Assembly (NCBI RefSeq): GCF_002272945.1
Contig: NZ_NQMN01000002.1
Span: forward strand, 186,001-250,000
DNA: 64,000 nucleotides
Source: Mycoplasmopsis agassizii
GTDB taxonomy: Bacteria; Bacillota_I; Bacilli_A; Mycoplasmatales; Metamycoplasmataceae
Reading direction: 5' to 3'
The position numbers and the translations under genes are program-made. The stretch's first letter is position 1. Every line of letters begins with the position of its first letter. The notes under the pieces were generated by a model. That model had not been told where the DNA came from. It did not search any database and saw nothing but the letters and a program-made list of their open reading frames with translations. This document shows, piece by piece, positions 12,603 through 22,590 of the stretch.

Positions 12603-13538
12603 ATGTGTTTAGACTGTAAAAAACAATATCTATGACAAACTAGAAAAATTATTAGCATCGATGAATTTGTAAAACATGTTAATAATAAAATAATGCCACT
12701 TGTTTCAGCAAAACAATTTGCTGAAACTAAAATTGATGAAGATGGTGATCAATATGTTTTTGCTAATGAGTCAATTAGTGAGGAACTTGTAAGTGAACTA
12801 GTAATTCATATGTCAGAAGCAGCATTAGGATTAAAAGCCCGATGAACACTTCAAGATTATTTTGAAATGACTGTTGCTTATCGAGATGAAAAAAAAGAAG
12901 AAGATAAACTTATAAAAGTAAAAGGTGGTAATACTTCCAATAAGAAAAGTGAAGAAGAATGAAAAAACATGAAGGTTTTTTTAGAGTTTTTTCAGAATAT
13001 AGATGGTAGTTTAACTTCTAAGAATTTAACTATTATTGCACGTTTGATAAAAATGGCATTAATGATGGTTCATCTTTCTTATAATGAAAAAGCTGTACGC
13101 AAAATTTTTGTTGATAAAGATACTGTCAAAAATATTACTCACATGGTTAATAGAGTTACATCTAAATTAGAAAAGTATCAGACTTTTAGATATGCTGCAC
13201 CAACTAGCGATGAAACACAAAAACAATTTTTCAATACAATGTATCTTAAACATGTAGGTTTAAGAAGTCTTTGACAAATTAAAGTATCTAATTCAAAATT
13301 TAATTATAAAGATGCTGTTAGATTAATGGCAATTTATTTAATAGGATTACAAGATAAAGATACTAAAGAACGTTTCTCAGATCTAACTATGTTAAAACAA
13401 ATAAACCCACGTACAAATAGAATTTATACTTGTTCTATTAATGATATTTCTAAAGATAAATGAGCAGCAGTTGCTGATGCTTTAAATATAAAAGATTTTG
13501 AAAAATTATGAACTTGAAGAAATCGTCCTATTCATTAA
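12603..13538 (+). CDS. Unrecognised protein, family with shared C-terminal domain (member 1)
   Basis: 311 residues from ATG 12603. TATAAT at 12586-12591 ends only 11 nt upstream and there is no SD, so the mRNA is probably near-leaderless. The N-terminus K-K-Q-Y-L-W-Q is shared with member 2 (K-K-K-Y-I-W-Q). The last 75 residues (Y-L-I-G-L..., I-N-P-R-x-N-x-x-Y, D-K-W-A, D-F-x-x-L-W-x-x-R) match the ends of the genes at 13711, 19677 and 21216. No membrane segment or known catalytic motif was seen. Soluble protein of unknown function. It has its own terminator. Confidence 0.75.
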
Positions 13539-13542
13539 AATG

Positions 13543-13570
13543 ATTCTTATCTTTTAGATAAGAATTTTTT
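13543..13570 (+). terminator. Terminator after family member 1
   Basis: Perfect 10-bp stem ATTCTTATCT (13543-13552) with AGATAAGAAT (13556-13565), followed by T6. Confidence 0.9.
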
Positions 13571-13710
13571 ATTTAATTTAAATATCAAAAGTAGAATTTT
13601 AAGCTAAATTTATTTAGCTAAAAAACACTTCTTAAAAACCAATAATCTAGTAAATTAAGCCTACTTATTTTTTAAAACTAAATAACTAGTTTTATAATAA
13701 AATTTAACTT

Positions 13711-14631
13711 ATGAACAATGATATAAAAAAGAAATATATTTGACAAAATAGTAAACCAATTGCTTTAAAAGATCTTTTAAAGCATGCTTCTTTTGATATC
13801 TTACCAGTTTTTGAAAATAGTGATTTTATAATAGATCCTCTTGATCATGATGATGTAATTGAAATCGAAGAAACTAAATATTTAACTAATGAAATGATTG
13901 AAAAAGTAGTTAGTCAAATGGCATTAATGCAAGCAGGAATTGAAAGATATCAAGTTTATTTTATCGATGCCTTAAATGATCAAAACTCACATAACCTAAA
14001 TTTACTTGATGAGCGTATGCCTAGCAAGGATACAATTTTTGATATCAAAAATGTTTTAAATGGTAGCAAAAAATTATTTTCTTATGTTAAAGCTATTAAT
14101 GAAGAATTAACTGTTGATAATTTAAAACTAGCATTTAAAATTAATCTACTGCATAAAATGTTAGAAGCTGAAGATTATAATTTAGAGATCTTAGATCAAG
14201 AATTACTTAGTGAAGAAACTATTAATAAGTTAATCAAACTAATTAATAGATGTGCAGCTGCTTTACCTAAAAATCAATTTTTTTATAAAATTGATTTAGA
14301 GCAACAAACATATGCTAATTATGTTTACTTAACTCAGATAGAATTATTTGATCATAACACTTTATGAAATATTAATACATCTATTAATCAAGCATCTTAT
14401 AGTGATGCTTTAAAAATGATGACTATTTATTTAATTGGTTTAAAAGATGAATTAACAAGAAATAGTTTTGCTAATTTAGATTATATAAAGATCATTAATC
14501 CTAGATTAAATTCATTTTATACTATTAGTATAAAATCAATCTCTGATCAAAAATGAGCACTGCTTGCTGAAGCTTTATTAATTGAAGATTTTGATAAACT
14601 ATGAAAATTAAGAACAAGATCTTATCAATAG
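13711..14631 (+). CDS. Unrecognised protein, shared C-terminal domain (member 2)
   Basis: 306 residues from ATG 13711; TATAAT at 13693-13698 leaves only a few nucleotides of leader and no SD. Paralogue of member 1 (similar N-terminal box, similar length, C-terminal block with Y-L-I-G-L-K-D, I-N-P-R-L-N, Q-K-W-A-L-L-A-E-A-L and D-F-D-K-L-W). The middle part is diverged. It converges on the methyltransferase operon, with 75 bp between the stop codons. Function unknown. Confidence 0.75.
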
Positions 14632-14644
14632 ATCTTGTTTTTTT
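14613..14644 (+). terminator. Terminator overlapping the end of family member 2
   Basis: 9-bp stem AACAAGATC (14613-14621) with GATCTTGTT (14631-14639), then T5. The stem starts inside the last codons of the gene. Confidence 0.75.
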
Positions 14645-14706
14645 AATGGATTTATCAAATCAAATTAAGCAAATGTAGGATTAAAAAATAACTAATGATT
14701 CAGTTA

Positions 14707-15798
14707 TTAATTTTCAGGTTTTTTTCTTATTAAAACTCTAAGATATTGTTCAACACCATTTATAACTGCTCTTCCGTGTGGGCTATCTGGTTTTCTATAA
14801 CCGACATTTTTTTCTCCTGTATTCATAATTCCAAGTAGTTCGAATTGTTCAGGATTGTATTTATCTAAAAATGTGATCGGAACACCCATTACTCCATCAT
14901 AGTCACTAGGTATTGCACTTACCACAGGAACATCTATTACATCATTGTAGTTATCATATTTAAGGTATTGTAATTGTTGCTTCTCTGCCCGGCTTCTCTG
15001 CCCGGCTTCTCTGATGGCTTTGATTAATCGTTTATCATAAATCAAATTTTCCTGCATTGTCAATAGTTTCAATTTTTCGTGTCTTAATCCATGTTCTAAA
15101 TTGGTAAATCATCTTGTTAGACCATTTATTTTAGATGTGTAATGTTTTTCATTTTCAATAAATATATAAAACTTTTTAGCAGATGTTCTACCCAATCAAA
15201 CCTTATCCTCTTTAATCAAGGGAAACATATCTTTGTTTTTTGCAGCTAACTTACTACCGATAATTAAAAATTTCTTATTGTGTCTAAAAATATGTGAAAT
15301 AAATTCTCTAAATAAGCTAAAGGGTGGATTAGTTATAACAATATCTGATTTTTTAATTAATTCAACGCACTCTTTTGATCTAAAATCACCATCGCCTTCT
15401 AGATATTTTCATTTTAAATCATTGTAATCAATTTTTTTGTTGTTTTTCTCTCTGGTTAAAGTAAAAATTTTTCCTCTTGTTTGACTTTTATCATAGTCAA
15501 ACTGTGGGCTTTCTTCTTCAAATAAAGTTTGCTGATAAGAAAAATTCACTTTCTTACTAGAATGTGCATATGATGTGCTAATTAATTTTTTTATCCCGAA
15601 CTTTTCAAAATTGATTGCAAAAAATTTTGTAAAATTGCTTCATTCAGGGTCATCACAAGGTAAGAAAATTACTTTGTCTCTAAATACATTTGGGTCATAT
15701 TCATAATAATAATTCACCTCGTTTTGAATATCATCGTATTGAGTGTAAAATTCATCATTTTTCAAATTTTTTGCTTTGCTTAGGTGTTCATTACCCAC
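14707..15798 (-). CDS. EcoRI-family adenine-specific DNA methyltransferase, copy A (intact)
   Basis: 363 residues, GTG start at 15798 with AGGAG 5 nt upstream. Resembles the EcoRI adenine methylase family: N-terminal D-E-F-Y-T-Q-Y-D-D-I-Q, C-D-D-P-E-W-S-N-F, catalytic N-P-P-F (residues 157-160) and C-terminal G-V-P-I-T-F-L-D-K-Y-N-P-E-Q-F. It should transfer methyl to adenine in duplex DNA. Last gene of the operon HNH-C-B-A. It is intact only because its 13-bp repeat tract has two full units, which brings the C-terminal third (from about residue 245) into frame. Copies B and C have one unit and are out of frame. UGA encodes Trp at least three times. Confidence 0.9.
14979..15013. repeat. 13-bp tandem repeat in methyltransferase A (2 full units, in frame)
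   Basis: On the plus strand GCTTCTCTGCCCG occurs at 14979-14991 and 14992-15004, then a 9-nt partial unit. The GC-rich unit stands out from the AT-rich gene. Because 13 is not a multiple of 3, each gain or loss of one unit changes the reading frame. With two units the gene is open to its end. Confidence 0.95.
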
Positions 15799-15815
15799 TT
15801 GTACTCCTTTTTTAA

Positions 15816-16984
15816 CTATTTTCTTTTTATTAATACTCTTGCATATAGAACAGTCAAGTAACCTTCTGAATTATCAGCAGTGTAGTATATTTTAGAATTG
15901 GGTTTTTCATCAAATTTAATTGTCGGCCCTGTATTTACTTTACTACCGTTTGTTTGTGCTCCATTAAGACCATATTGCTTAGTATTTAGATATCTTTTGG
16001 AAGGTCATATATCAAATTCATTTCTCCCTGAGGCTAAACCTAATATCTCAAATTGTTCAGGATTATATTTGTCTAAAAATGTAATCGGTACACCCATCAC
16101 ACCATCATAATCACTTGGAATTGCACTAACAGATGGAACTTCTATTGCATCATAGTTGTCATATCTAAGATATTGTAATTGTTGCTTCTCTGCCCGGCTT
16201 CTCTTACGGCTTTAGTTAAAGATTTATCATAAATCAAATTTTCTTCCATTGTCAAAAGTTTTAACTTTTCATGTCTAAGACCATGTTCAAGATTAGTAAA
16301 TCATCCCACATTACCGAATTGCTTAAATTTTTCACCTTCTTCATCAAATGTCTTGAAAATTTTAACGTTTTTTCTACCCAATCAAATTTTGTTGTCTTTT
16401 ATTAATGAAAAAGTGTTCTTATATGTAATAGCGTTCTTATTTCCAATAACCAAAAATTTTTTATTATACTTAAAAATGTGTGCAATAAACTCTCTAAATA
16501 AACTAAATGGTGGATTAGTAATAACAATATCTGATTGTTTTAACAAATCGATGCATTCTTGAGAACGAAAATCACCATCACCTTTTAAGTATTTTCATTT
16601 CAAATCATTATAATCAATCTTTTTACTATTTTGTCCTCTTTTCAAAGTAAAAATTTTTCCCCTAGTTCGACTTTTATCATAATCAAATTGCGGACTTTCT
16701 TCTTCAAATAGCGTTTGCTGATAAGGAAAGTTTAACTTTTTACTAGTATGAGCATATGAAGTACTTATCAATTTTTTAAGCCCAAATTTTTCGAAGTTAA
16801 CTGCAAAAAATTTAGTAAAGTTACTTCATTCAGGATCATCACAAGGTAAAAAAATTACCTTGTCTTTAAAAACATTTGGATCATATTCCAAGTAACCATT
16901 TACTTCATTTTGAATATCATCGTATTGAGTATAAAACTCATCATTTTTCAAATTTTTTGCTTTTGTCAAATGTTCTTTACCCAC
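15816..16984 (-). pseudogene. EcoRI-family adenine methyltransferase, copy B (frameshifted at the 13-bp repeat)
   Basis: GTG start at 16984 with AGGAG SD. The first frame gives 280 residues, with D-E-F-Y-T-Q-Y, C-D-D-P-E-W and N-P-P-F-S-L-F-R-E-F intact, and stops at 16142-16144 about 14 codons after the repeat. The conserved C-terminal part (G-V-P-I-T-F-L-D-K-Y-N-P-E-Q-F to K-R-K) continues open in another frame to 15816. Adding one 13-bp unit would restore a 393-residue protein. The intact downstream frame argues for an OFF phase or a recent event rather than old decay. It lies 17 nt upstream of copy A. Translation as two polypeptides is an alternative. Confidence 0.85.
16184..16204. repeat. 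13-bp repeat tract in copy B (1 full unit plus 8 nt)
   Basis: GCTTCTCTGCCCG at 16184-16196, then 8 nt of the next unit. One unit fewer than copy A, which places the 3' part of the gene out of frame. Confidence 0.93.
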
Positions 16985-17002
16985 TTTTACTCCTTTTAGA
17001 AA

Positions 17003-18165
17003 TTACTTTCTTTTAATCAGAATTCTTACATATGGTGCAATTAAATATCCATCATTATTATCAGCTGTGTAGTAAACTGATTCAGGTTTTTCATATGTTT
17101 TCATAATTAAAAAATTATTAATTGCACTACCATCTTTTTCTGAGCCATCTTTCAATATTTTTTTAGCCGATTGATAAATTTTAGAAGGAGTAAAATATAG
17201 TCTATTAACTCCTAAGCCAACAATTTGAAATTGTTCTGGATTATACTTATCTAGAAAGGTTATTGGGACACCCATTACACCATCATAATCACTTGGAATT
17301 GCACTTACTGATGGAACATCTATTGCATTATAGTTATCATACTTAAGGTATGATAATTGCTTCTCTGCGCCGCTTCTCTAACGGATTTAATTAAACGTTT
17401 ATCATAAATCAGATTTTCTTCCATTGTCAAAAGTTTTAATCAGTCATATCGAGCACCATGCTCGATATTTGTAAATCAACCTATGTTACCAAACTGTTTT
17501 CATTCTTTACCATTTTCGCTAATAGTCATAAACTTCTTCACACTTGTTCTTCCTAATCAAATATGGTTATCTCTTATCAATGGGAAGATTTCTTTATAAC
17601 TTATGACATTTTTACTTCCGATAATTAAAAACTTTTTGTTGTATTTAAAAATGTGTTCAATAAATTGCCTAAATAGGCTAAATGGTGGATTAGTAATGAC
17701 AATGTCTGCTTCTTTTATTAAATCAACGCATTCTTGAGAGCGAAAATCACCATCACCTTCTAGATAATCTCATTTAAGGTCATCATAGTCAATTTTTTTA
17801 TTACTAGTGTCCTTAGTTAATGTAAAAATTTTTCCCCTTGATACACTTTTATCATAGTCAAATTGTGGGCTTTCTTTTTCAAAATCAAAAAGCAGTTGCT
17901 GATATGGAAAATTAACTTTTTTACTAGTATATGCATAAGAAGTGCTTATCAATTTTTTAAGCCCATACTTTTCAAAATTTGTTACAAAAAATTTAGTGAA
18001 ATCACTTCACTCTGGATCATCACAAGGTAAAAAAATTGTCTTGTTTCTAAATACATTTGGATCATATGCATGATAAAAATTAATTTCATTTTGAATATCA
18101 TCATATTGAGTGTAAAATTCATCATTTTTTGAATTTTTTGCTTTACTTAGATTCTCATTACCCAT
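17003..18165 (-). pseudogene. EcoRI-family adenine methyltransferase, copy C (frameshifted at the 13-bp repeat)
   Basis: ATG start 18165 with CGGAG SD. First frame 281 residues, ending at TAG 17320-17322 just past the repeat. Same motifs as copy B (D-E-F-Y-T-Q-Y, C-D-D-P-E-W, N-P-P-F-S-L-F-R). The C-terminal part from G-V-P-I-T-F-L-D-K-Y to K-R-K is intact in another frame down to 17003. One added 13-bp unit would give about 391 residues. First methyltransferase of the operon, 75 nt after the HNH gene. The N-terminal halves of A, B and C are very similar; the tails after the N-P-E-Q-F motif differ strongly. Confidence 0.85.
17359..17379. repeat. 13-bp repeat tract in copy C (1 full unit plus 8 nt)
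   Basis: GCTTCTCTGCGCC at 17359-17371 followed by GCTTCTCT. Two bases differ from the unit in A and B, so this tract has diverged while keeping the one-unit, out-of-frame length. Confidence 0.9.
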
Positions 18166-18240
18166 TTTTACTCCGTTTATTTATTAGCCCTTAGTTTATA
18201 TTAATTTCGATTTCAGCATTAAATTAATATTATTTATTAA

Positions 18241-19434
18241 CTAATCATTACCTTTCATTCTATTATGTTTTTTGCATAGCATTTCACAATTTTCAATAGT
18301 TGAATCTCCACCCTTGCTTCATGGTTCAACATGGTCAGCTTCCATTTCATCTAATTTATAAATTGTTTTCACCTTATCTATTTGTTTACATAATCGACAA
18401 TTTGAATGACCATTCTTAACTGCTTTTTCAGTTTGCTCATTATATTTTTTATTCTTGATTGTAGAATTAAACATTCTAATTTGAAGAAGTTTTACTTCTT
18501 TTTCATGTGTTAATAAAAATTCAAAAGCGCCTTTATGATTTGACACAAAATCATCAGCGTATAGTTTTTTTAGTTTTTTTGAAATATAATCAGAATCATA
18601 TTTTTCATTTTTATATTGCTCATATAATCTTCCTCAATCAAGAGTCGCTAGGTCTTTTGGTGCTTTCTTGATTTCTGATATTTTGTCATATTTGAAAACA
18701 TTGCTTGCTCAGCCAATTACTGAATCAAAGTAATCAGTTAACTCACTAATATTTGCATTTTCACGATTTATATTTAAATAAGAATCAATTGTAGTATCTT
18801 TAGATTTTGTTAATCATGCTAATGCTTTAGCTAAACACTCTTGTCTATTTGCATTACATGAAAGATAACTTGATCAAATTTTAGAAGTACCATCAATTGC
18901 TGATTTACCAAAATGTTTTCTAGACGCTGAAACAAAAGGTCCTGAATAAATTGCATTTAAAATTTCCTGTTCATTTAAAGGAAGTCCGACAATATTAATT
19001 GTTTTGAATCATTCTTTTATTTCGTTTTCTTTATCACTTTCACAAACATAAACAAGTAAAGATGTTTCATCGAAATCTTTGAAATTATCCTTATCATAAT
19101 TTCTTTCTCATCCATCAATTTTAATAGCAAATTGAGTTTCCCTAAAACGACATATACTAGTTATTCTTTGTTGACCATCAAGCACCTCAAAATGCTCTTT
19201 TCCATGTTCTGGTCTGACAAAATATAAAAGACCAATTGGATGTTTTTTCATCAGTGAATAAATTACTGCTTTATCCATTTCATTGTTACGGCCGTAAATA
19301 TAATTTCTTTGATATTCAGGTTGAATGACTAATTTACTATTTAAACCATGAACACCTTTTCAATCATCTTCTTTGAAGATAAAGCCTTCACAAATATCTT
19401 TTATTTTTCATTTAGTTTCTAAATATTTTTTCAT
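18241..19434 (-). CDS. DUF262 / HNH endonuclease
   Basis: 397 residues from ATG 19434 (GGAGA SD). The N-terminal DUF262 (GmrS/ParB-like) domain carries Q-P-E-Y-Q-R (38-43) and L-D-G-Q-Q-R (85-90), the family's nucleotide-binding or hydrolysis motifs. The C-terminal HNH nuclease motif reads C-R-L-C, then E-A-D-H-V-E-P-W-S-K-G-G, then N-C-E-M-L-C-K-K-H-N at the very end. It is a DNA-cleaving enzyme candidate. As first gene of the operon with three adenine methyltransferase copies, it is probably the restriction partner (inference). An inverted repeat lies about 35 nt upstream of the start. Confidence 0.88.
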
Positions 19435-19468
19435 ATCTTCTCCATGATTTATTCAATACTTACATGAC

Positions 19469-19498
19469 TTAATTTTTGCTCAATCAAACAAAAATTAA
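19469..19498. promoter_or_regulatory. Inverted repeat upstream of the HNH gene
   Basis: Perfect 10-bp inverted repeat TTAATTTTTG / CAAAAATTAA with a 10-nt spacer, just upstream of the HNH-methyltransferase operon. Could be an operator or a leader hairpin. No controller gene was recognised nearby. Confidence 0.5.
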
Positions 19499-19596
19499 CA
19501 TGTACCTTTCTTATTATCTCAATAAAAATTAATTTTTGAACACTTAATTTGCTGTTTTTCTTAATTAAAATCATAACTCTGTTATCTTAAATAAAA

Positions 19597-19631
19597 ATAA
19601 AAAACTGCTTCTTGTAGGAACAAAAAGCAGT
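19597..19631 (-). terminator. Terminator after family members 4 and 3
   Basis: On the minus strand ACTGCTT...AAGCAGT (19604-19610 with 19625-19631), extended by internal pairing and followed by a T run (A's at 19597-19603 on the plus strand). It separates the 19.7-22.3 kb gene pair from the HNH operon, which must have its own promoter. Confidence 0.8.
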
Positions 19632-19676
19632 AAATTAAGTTATGTAAATCGTTCAATAAACTCAATAAAAACTAAG

Positions 19677-21191
19677 TTAATTTCTCAGTTTTCATAACTC
19701 TTCAAAATTATTAATACCTAGTTTCTCAGCTAGACTTTTTCATTTTCAATAATCAATGTCATCAATTCTTGCAACATGACATTGATTAATTATTGGTTTA
19801 ATAACTACTAAGAATTTAATAGAACGAAAATGTTTGCTTAATTTATTATCTACTAATCCTAGTAAATAATGACTCATTAATTCTAAACCTCATTTGATTT
19901 TATAGTTTGGATCTTTAGATGCATATAAAGTAAATAAACTTGTATCGTTAAAGAAATCACCATAAGTTATTACATCAAGATCAATATTTAGTTTTTTAAA
20001 AGTATAATTTTCATAATTAACATCAGATCAAATGAATTTAGGTTTTTTATACCTAAATCCTTTTAATCAAAAATTAGGATTTTTGATTCAATGTTTTACT
20101 CAGTCATTTCTTTTATCAAGATATTCTTTATATCAAGTATTGTTTAAGGCTTTTAAAGTAAATTTAATTCTGTTTCTAAGAAGTTTAAAGGTATATCTAT
20201 TACTAGGTTTATGCGTGTTTTTTGGTGCTTCAATAAGTGTTAGCTTTTTTAGTTTTCGGTATTCAACAGGTCAATCTTCACTATTTGTTGGTTGTTCATA
20301 ATTTTTAAAGTTTGACAACATTTCATCAATAATTTCGTTGTTCTCTTCAGTAATCTTTTGATTTAAAATAGTAAGGTTTTTGTTTTGATTAATTACCAAA
20401 ACATGAGCTAATCTATTTAGATTAGCAGAACTTAATTTAGCTTTAAAATAGTCAGAATGAAATTTTAAATTTTCATGTTTTTCATAATAATCTTGAAACT
20501 CTTTAGTTCTCATTTCATTAAGTTGAACTATGTATGTGTTTATCAGATCAATTTGATTGTTTAGTAAATCAAGATTTTTGTTCTTACTTTTAATTTCTTC
20601 AACTATTTTTTTATTTTGATCATCAAGATCTTTTTTAGTTACGCTGCTGTTGTTAGATAAAAATTCATCTTCTAATCTTTCAAGATCTCGTTTTTTAATT
20701 TTTATAAATAATTTATTGTTTTTAAGATCATGCTCAAGTTTATTCACTTCAGCACTTTTTTCAATATAACGAATTGCATCAACTAACTCAAAATCTGCCC
20801 TTGGTTTTTCTAGGTCATATGAAGGTTTTATTTTTTCGACAGTAATTTCTTTTGTTTCAGATATATTTTTCTTGTAATCTTCAATTTTTATATTTCAAGA
20901 TTCTAGTGGTTTACTTTTTTCAAATTCAGATGTTGATAATATTGTTCTTCAATCCCGTTTTCTTTTTTCAATCAACTTTTTAATAACAATATATCTAACA
21001 ACATTATTCATTGTCTGATCAGAAAAAATTTTATATGTTCCCAGTTTTTTCTTTTTTGATAGATCTTCAGAATCTATTTTTTTAGATTTTATCTTTGTTG
21101 TAATGAAACTTGATGTTTCAATACGGTTTTCTATATTGATAACTCATTCATTTTCTTTCTTGTACTCACCTAGTAGTTCCTCAAGTTTCAT
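19677..21191 (-). CDS. Unrecognised coiled-coil protein, shared C-terminal domain (member 3)
   Basis: 504 residues, ATG 21191 with AAGGAG SD. Residues about 165-340 are Lys/Glu/Leu/Asn-rich and read as coiled coil. The C-terminal block (L-M-S-H-Y-L-L-G-L, I-K-P-I-I-N, W-K-S-L-A-E-K-L-G-I-N-N-F-E-E-L-W-K-L-R) matches the ends of members 1, 2 and 4. No membrane segment. It starts 24 nt after member 4 stops, so the two are co-transcribed. Function unknown; the coiled coil suggests oligomerisation. Confidence 0.72.
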
Positions 21192-21215
21192 TTTGGCTCC
21201 TTAGTTTTATTAATT

Positions 21216-22319
21216 TTAATTATTTATTTTGTTTCAGTTATTCTTGAAATCATTAATCCCTAATTCCTTTGCTAATTCATTAAAATATTGACTTTTAAGA
21301 TCTTGAATTCTAGTAACATAATATCGATTTAATTTTGGATTAATAACTATTAATCATTCTAATTTTTCAAAGTATTCATTTAACTTTTGATCTTCCAAAC
21401 CTAAAATTAAATAGCTCATTAACTGAATTCCTCATTCATATTTAAATTCAGTTTCTGAAGAAACTTTTAGCTCGTAAAATGTTTTGTCGCTTGCAAAATC
21501 AGGAAAACTTTTTGCAATATTAAGTGCTTCAAAAGTTTCATCATTGTAAGTTATGTGGGGAATTGTTCAAGCATTTTTTCTAATTCACAATCTTAATCAT
21601 GAAAATCTATTTTTAATCATTAAATTAGATTCTTTATTCTCTTTAATTAAAAGTTGTTGCAATCATTTATTATTTTTCAGCATGTATAATGTTTGCTTAA
21701 CTATTTTTTTAATATAGACCATTTCATGTTTTGAAAGTTTTTTAGTTTGCTTAAATTCATCATTATAATGAATAATTAAACTGATAATTTTTTGTCATTT
21801 AAAGAACAACAAAAAATTATTATTTAAACTATCTCTTTTAAATTTCTTTTGAACATTTCAATAATATGGAATTGTTAAATGTTTATTATCTGATTCAGAT
21901 TTTAATTTATGGTTAGTATCAATTATATGAATATTTTCTTTAACTGATTTGCTACTTTTAGAAGACATAAATGATTTATTTAAGGCAAATAAATTTTGAT
22001 ATGAAAGTAGTTTTCTTCTAGTCATATATTCAACTACACTACCTACTAGTTGGTTAAAATTACTCCTATCATTTGATTCTAAAAAATCGTTAGTTGCATG
22101 AATTTCATCATATGATTTTTTAGATAAAAGACTAAAGAAATTCCTTCTGTAATAATTTGAATATTTATATTTAAGTTTAATTTTTTCTTTAAAATCAATT
22201 TCTATAAATGGATTTTCATCGTCAAAAAAATTTACTTTTTCTGCATATTCTCTTGCAAATTGAGAGACAGGTATTTTTAAATTATCACTAGTTTGAAATT
22301 GCTTTTTATTCTCACTCAT
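21216..22319 (-). CDS. Unrecognised protein, shared C-terminal domain (member 4)
   Basis: 367 residues from ATG 22319. The C-terminus shows L-M-S-Y-L-I-L-G-L-E-D, I-N-P-K-L-N-R-Y-Y, E-L-A-K-E-L-G-I-N-D-F-K-N-N-W, the same domain as the other three. The rest is basic, rich in Lys, Asn, Phe and Tyr, without a motif I know. First gene of a two-gene unit with member 3. The leader contains a small hairpin (ATTACT/AGTAAT near 22403-22418). Confidence 0.72.
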
Positions 22320-22590
22320 GTTTTTAATTTTACTTTAAAAAGCTATTTCTGTAGTAAATCATTTTTGCTAAGAAATCACCCTAAAACTTTTATTCATCAG
22401 ATTACTAATCAGTAATTTTACAGACATTCACCTTGCAAATTCTCTACAAAATCAAGTAGCAACCAAAAAATTACATAATAAATAACTCAATTATTGACCA
22501 AATATGAAAAAAATAATTGGTTTTTTTCACTTTTTAGGCTTTTTTAAGTAAACTCACCAACTATTTTTGATCTTTAAATATAATAGACAA

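Noticed and set aside
14979-15013. 13-bp repeat as a sequencing or assembly artefact
   Set aside because: Three loci carry the unit in the same place and the two short tracts differ in sequence, which argues for a real feature; an error in one tract is still possible.
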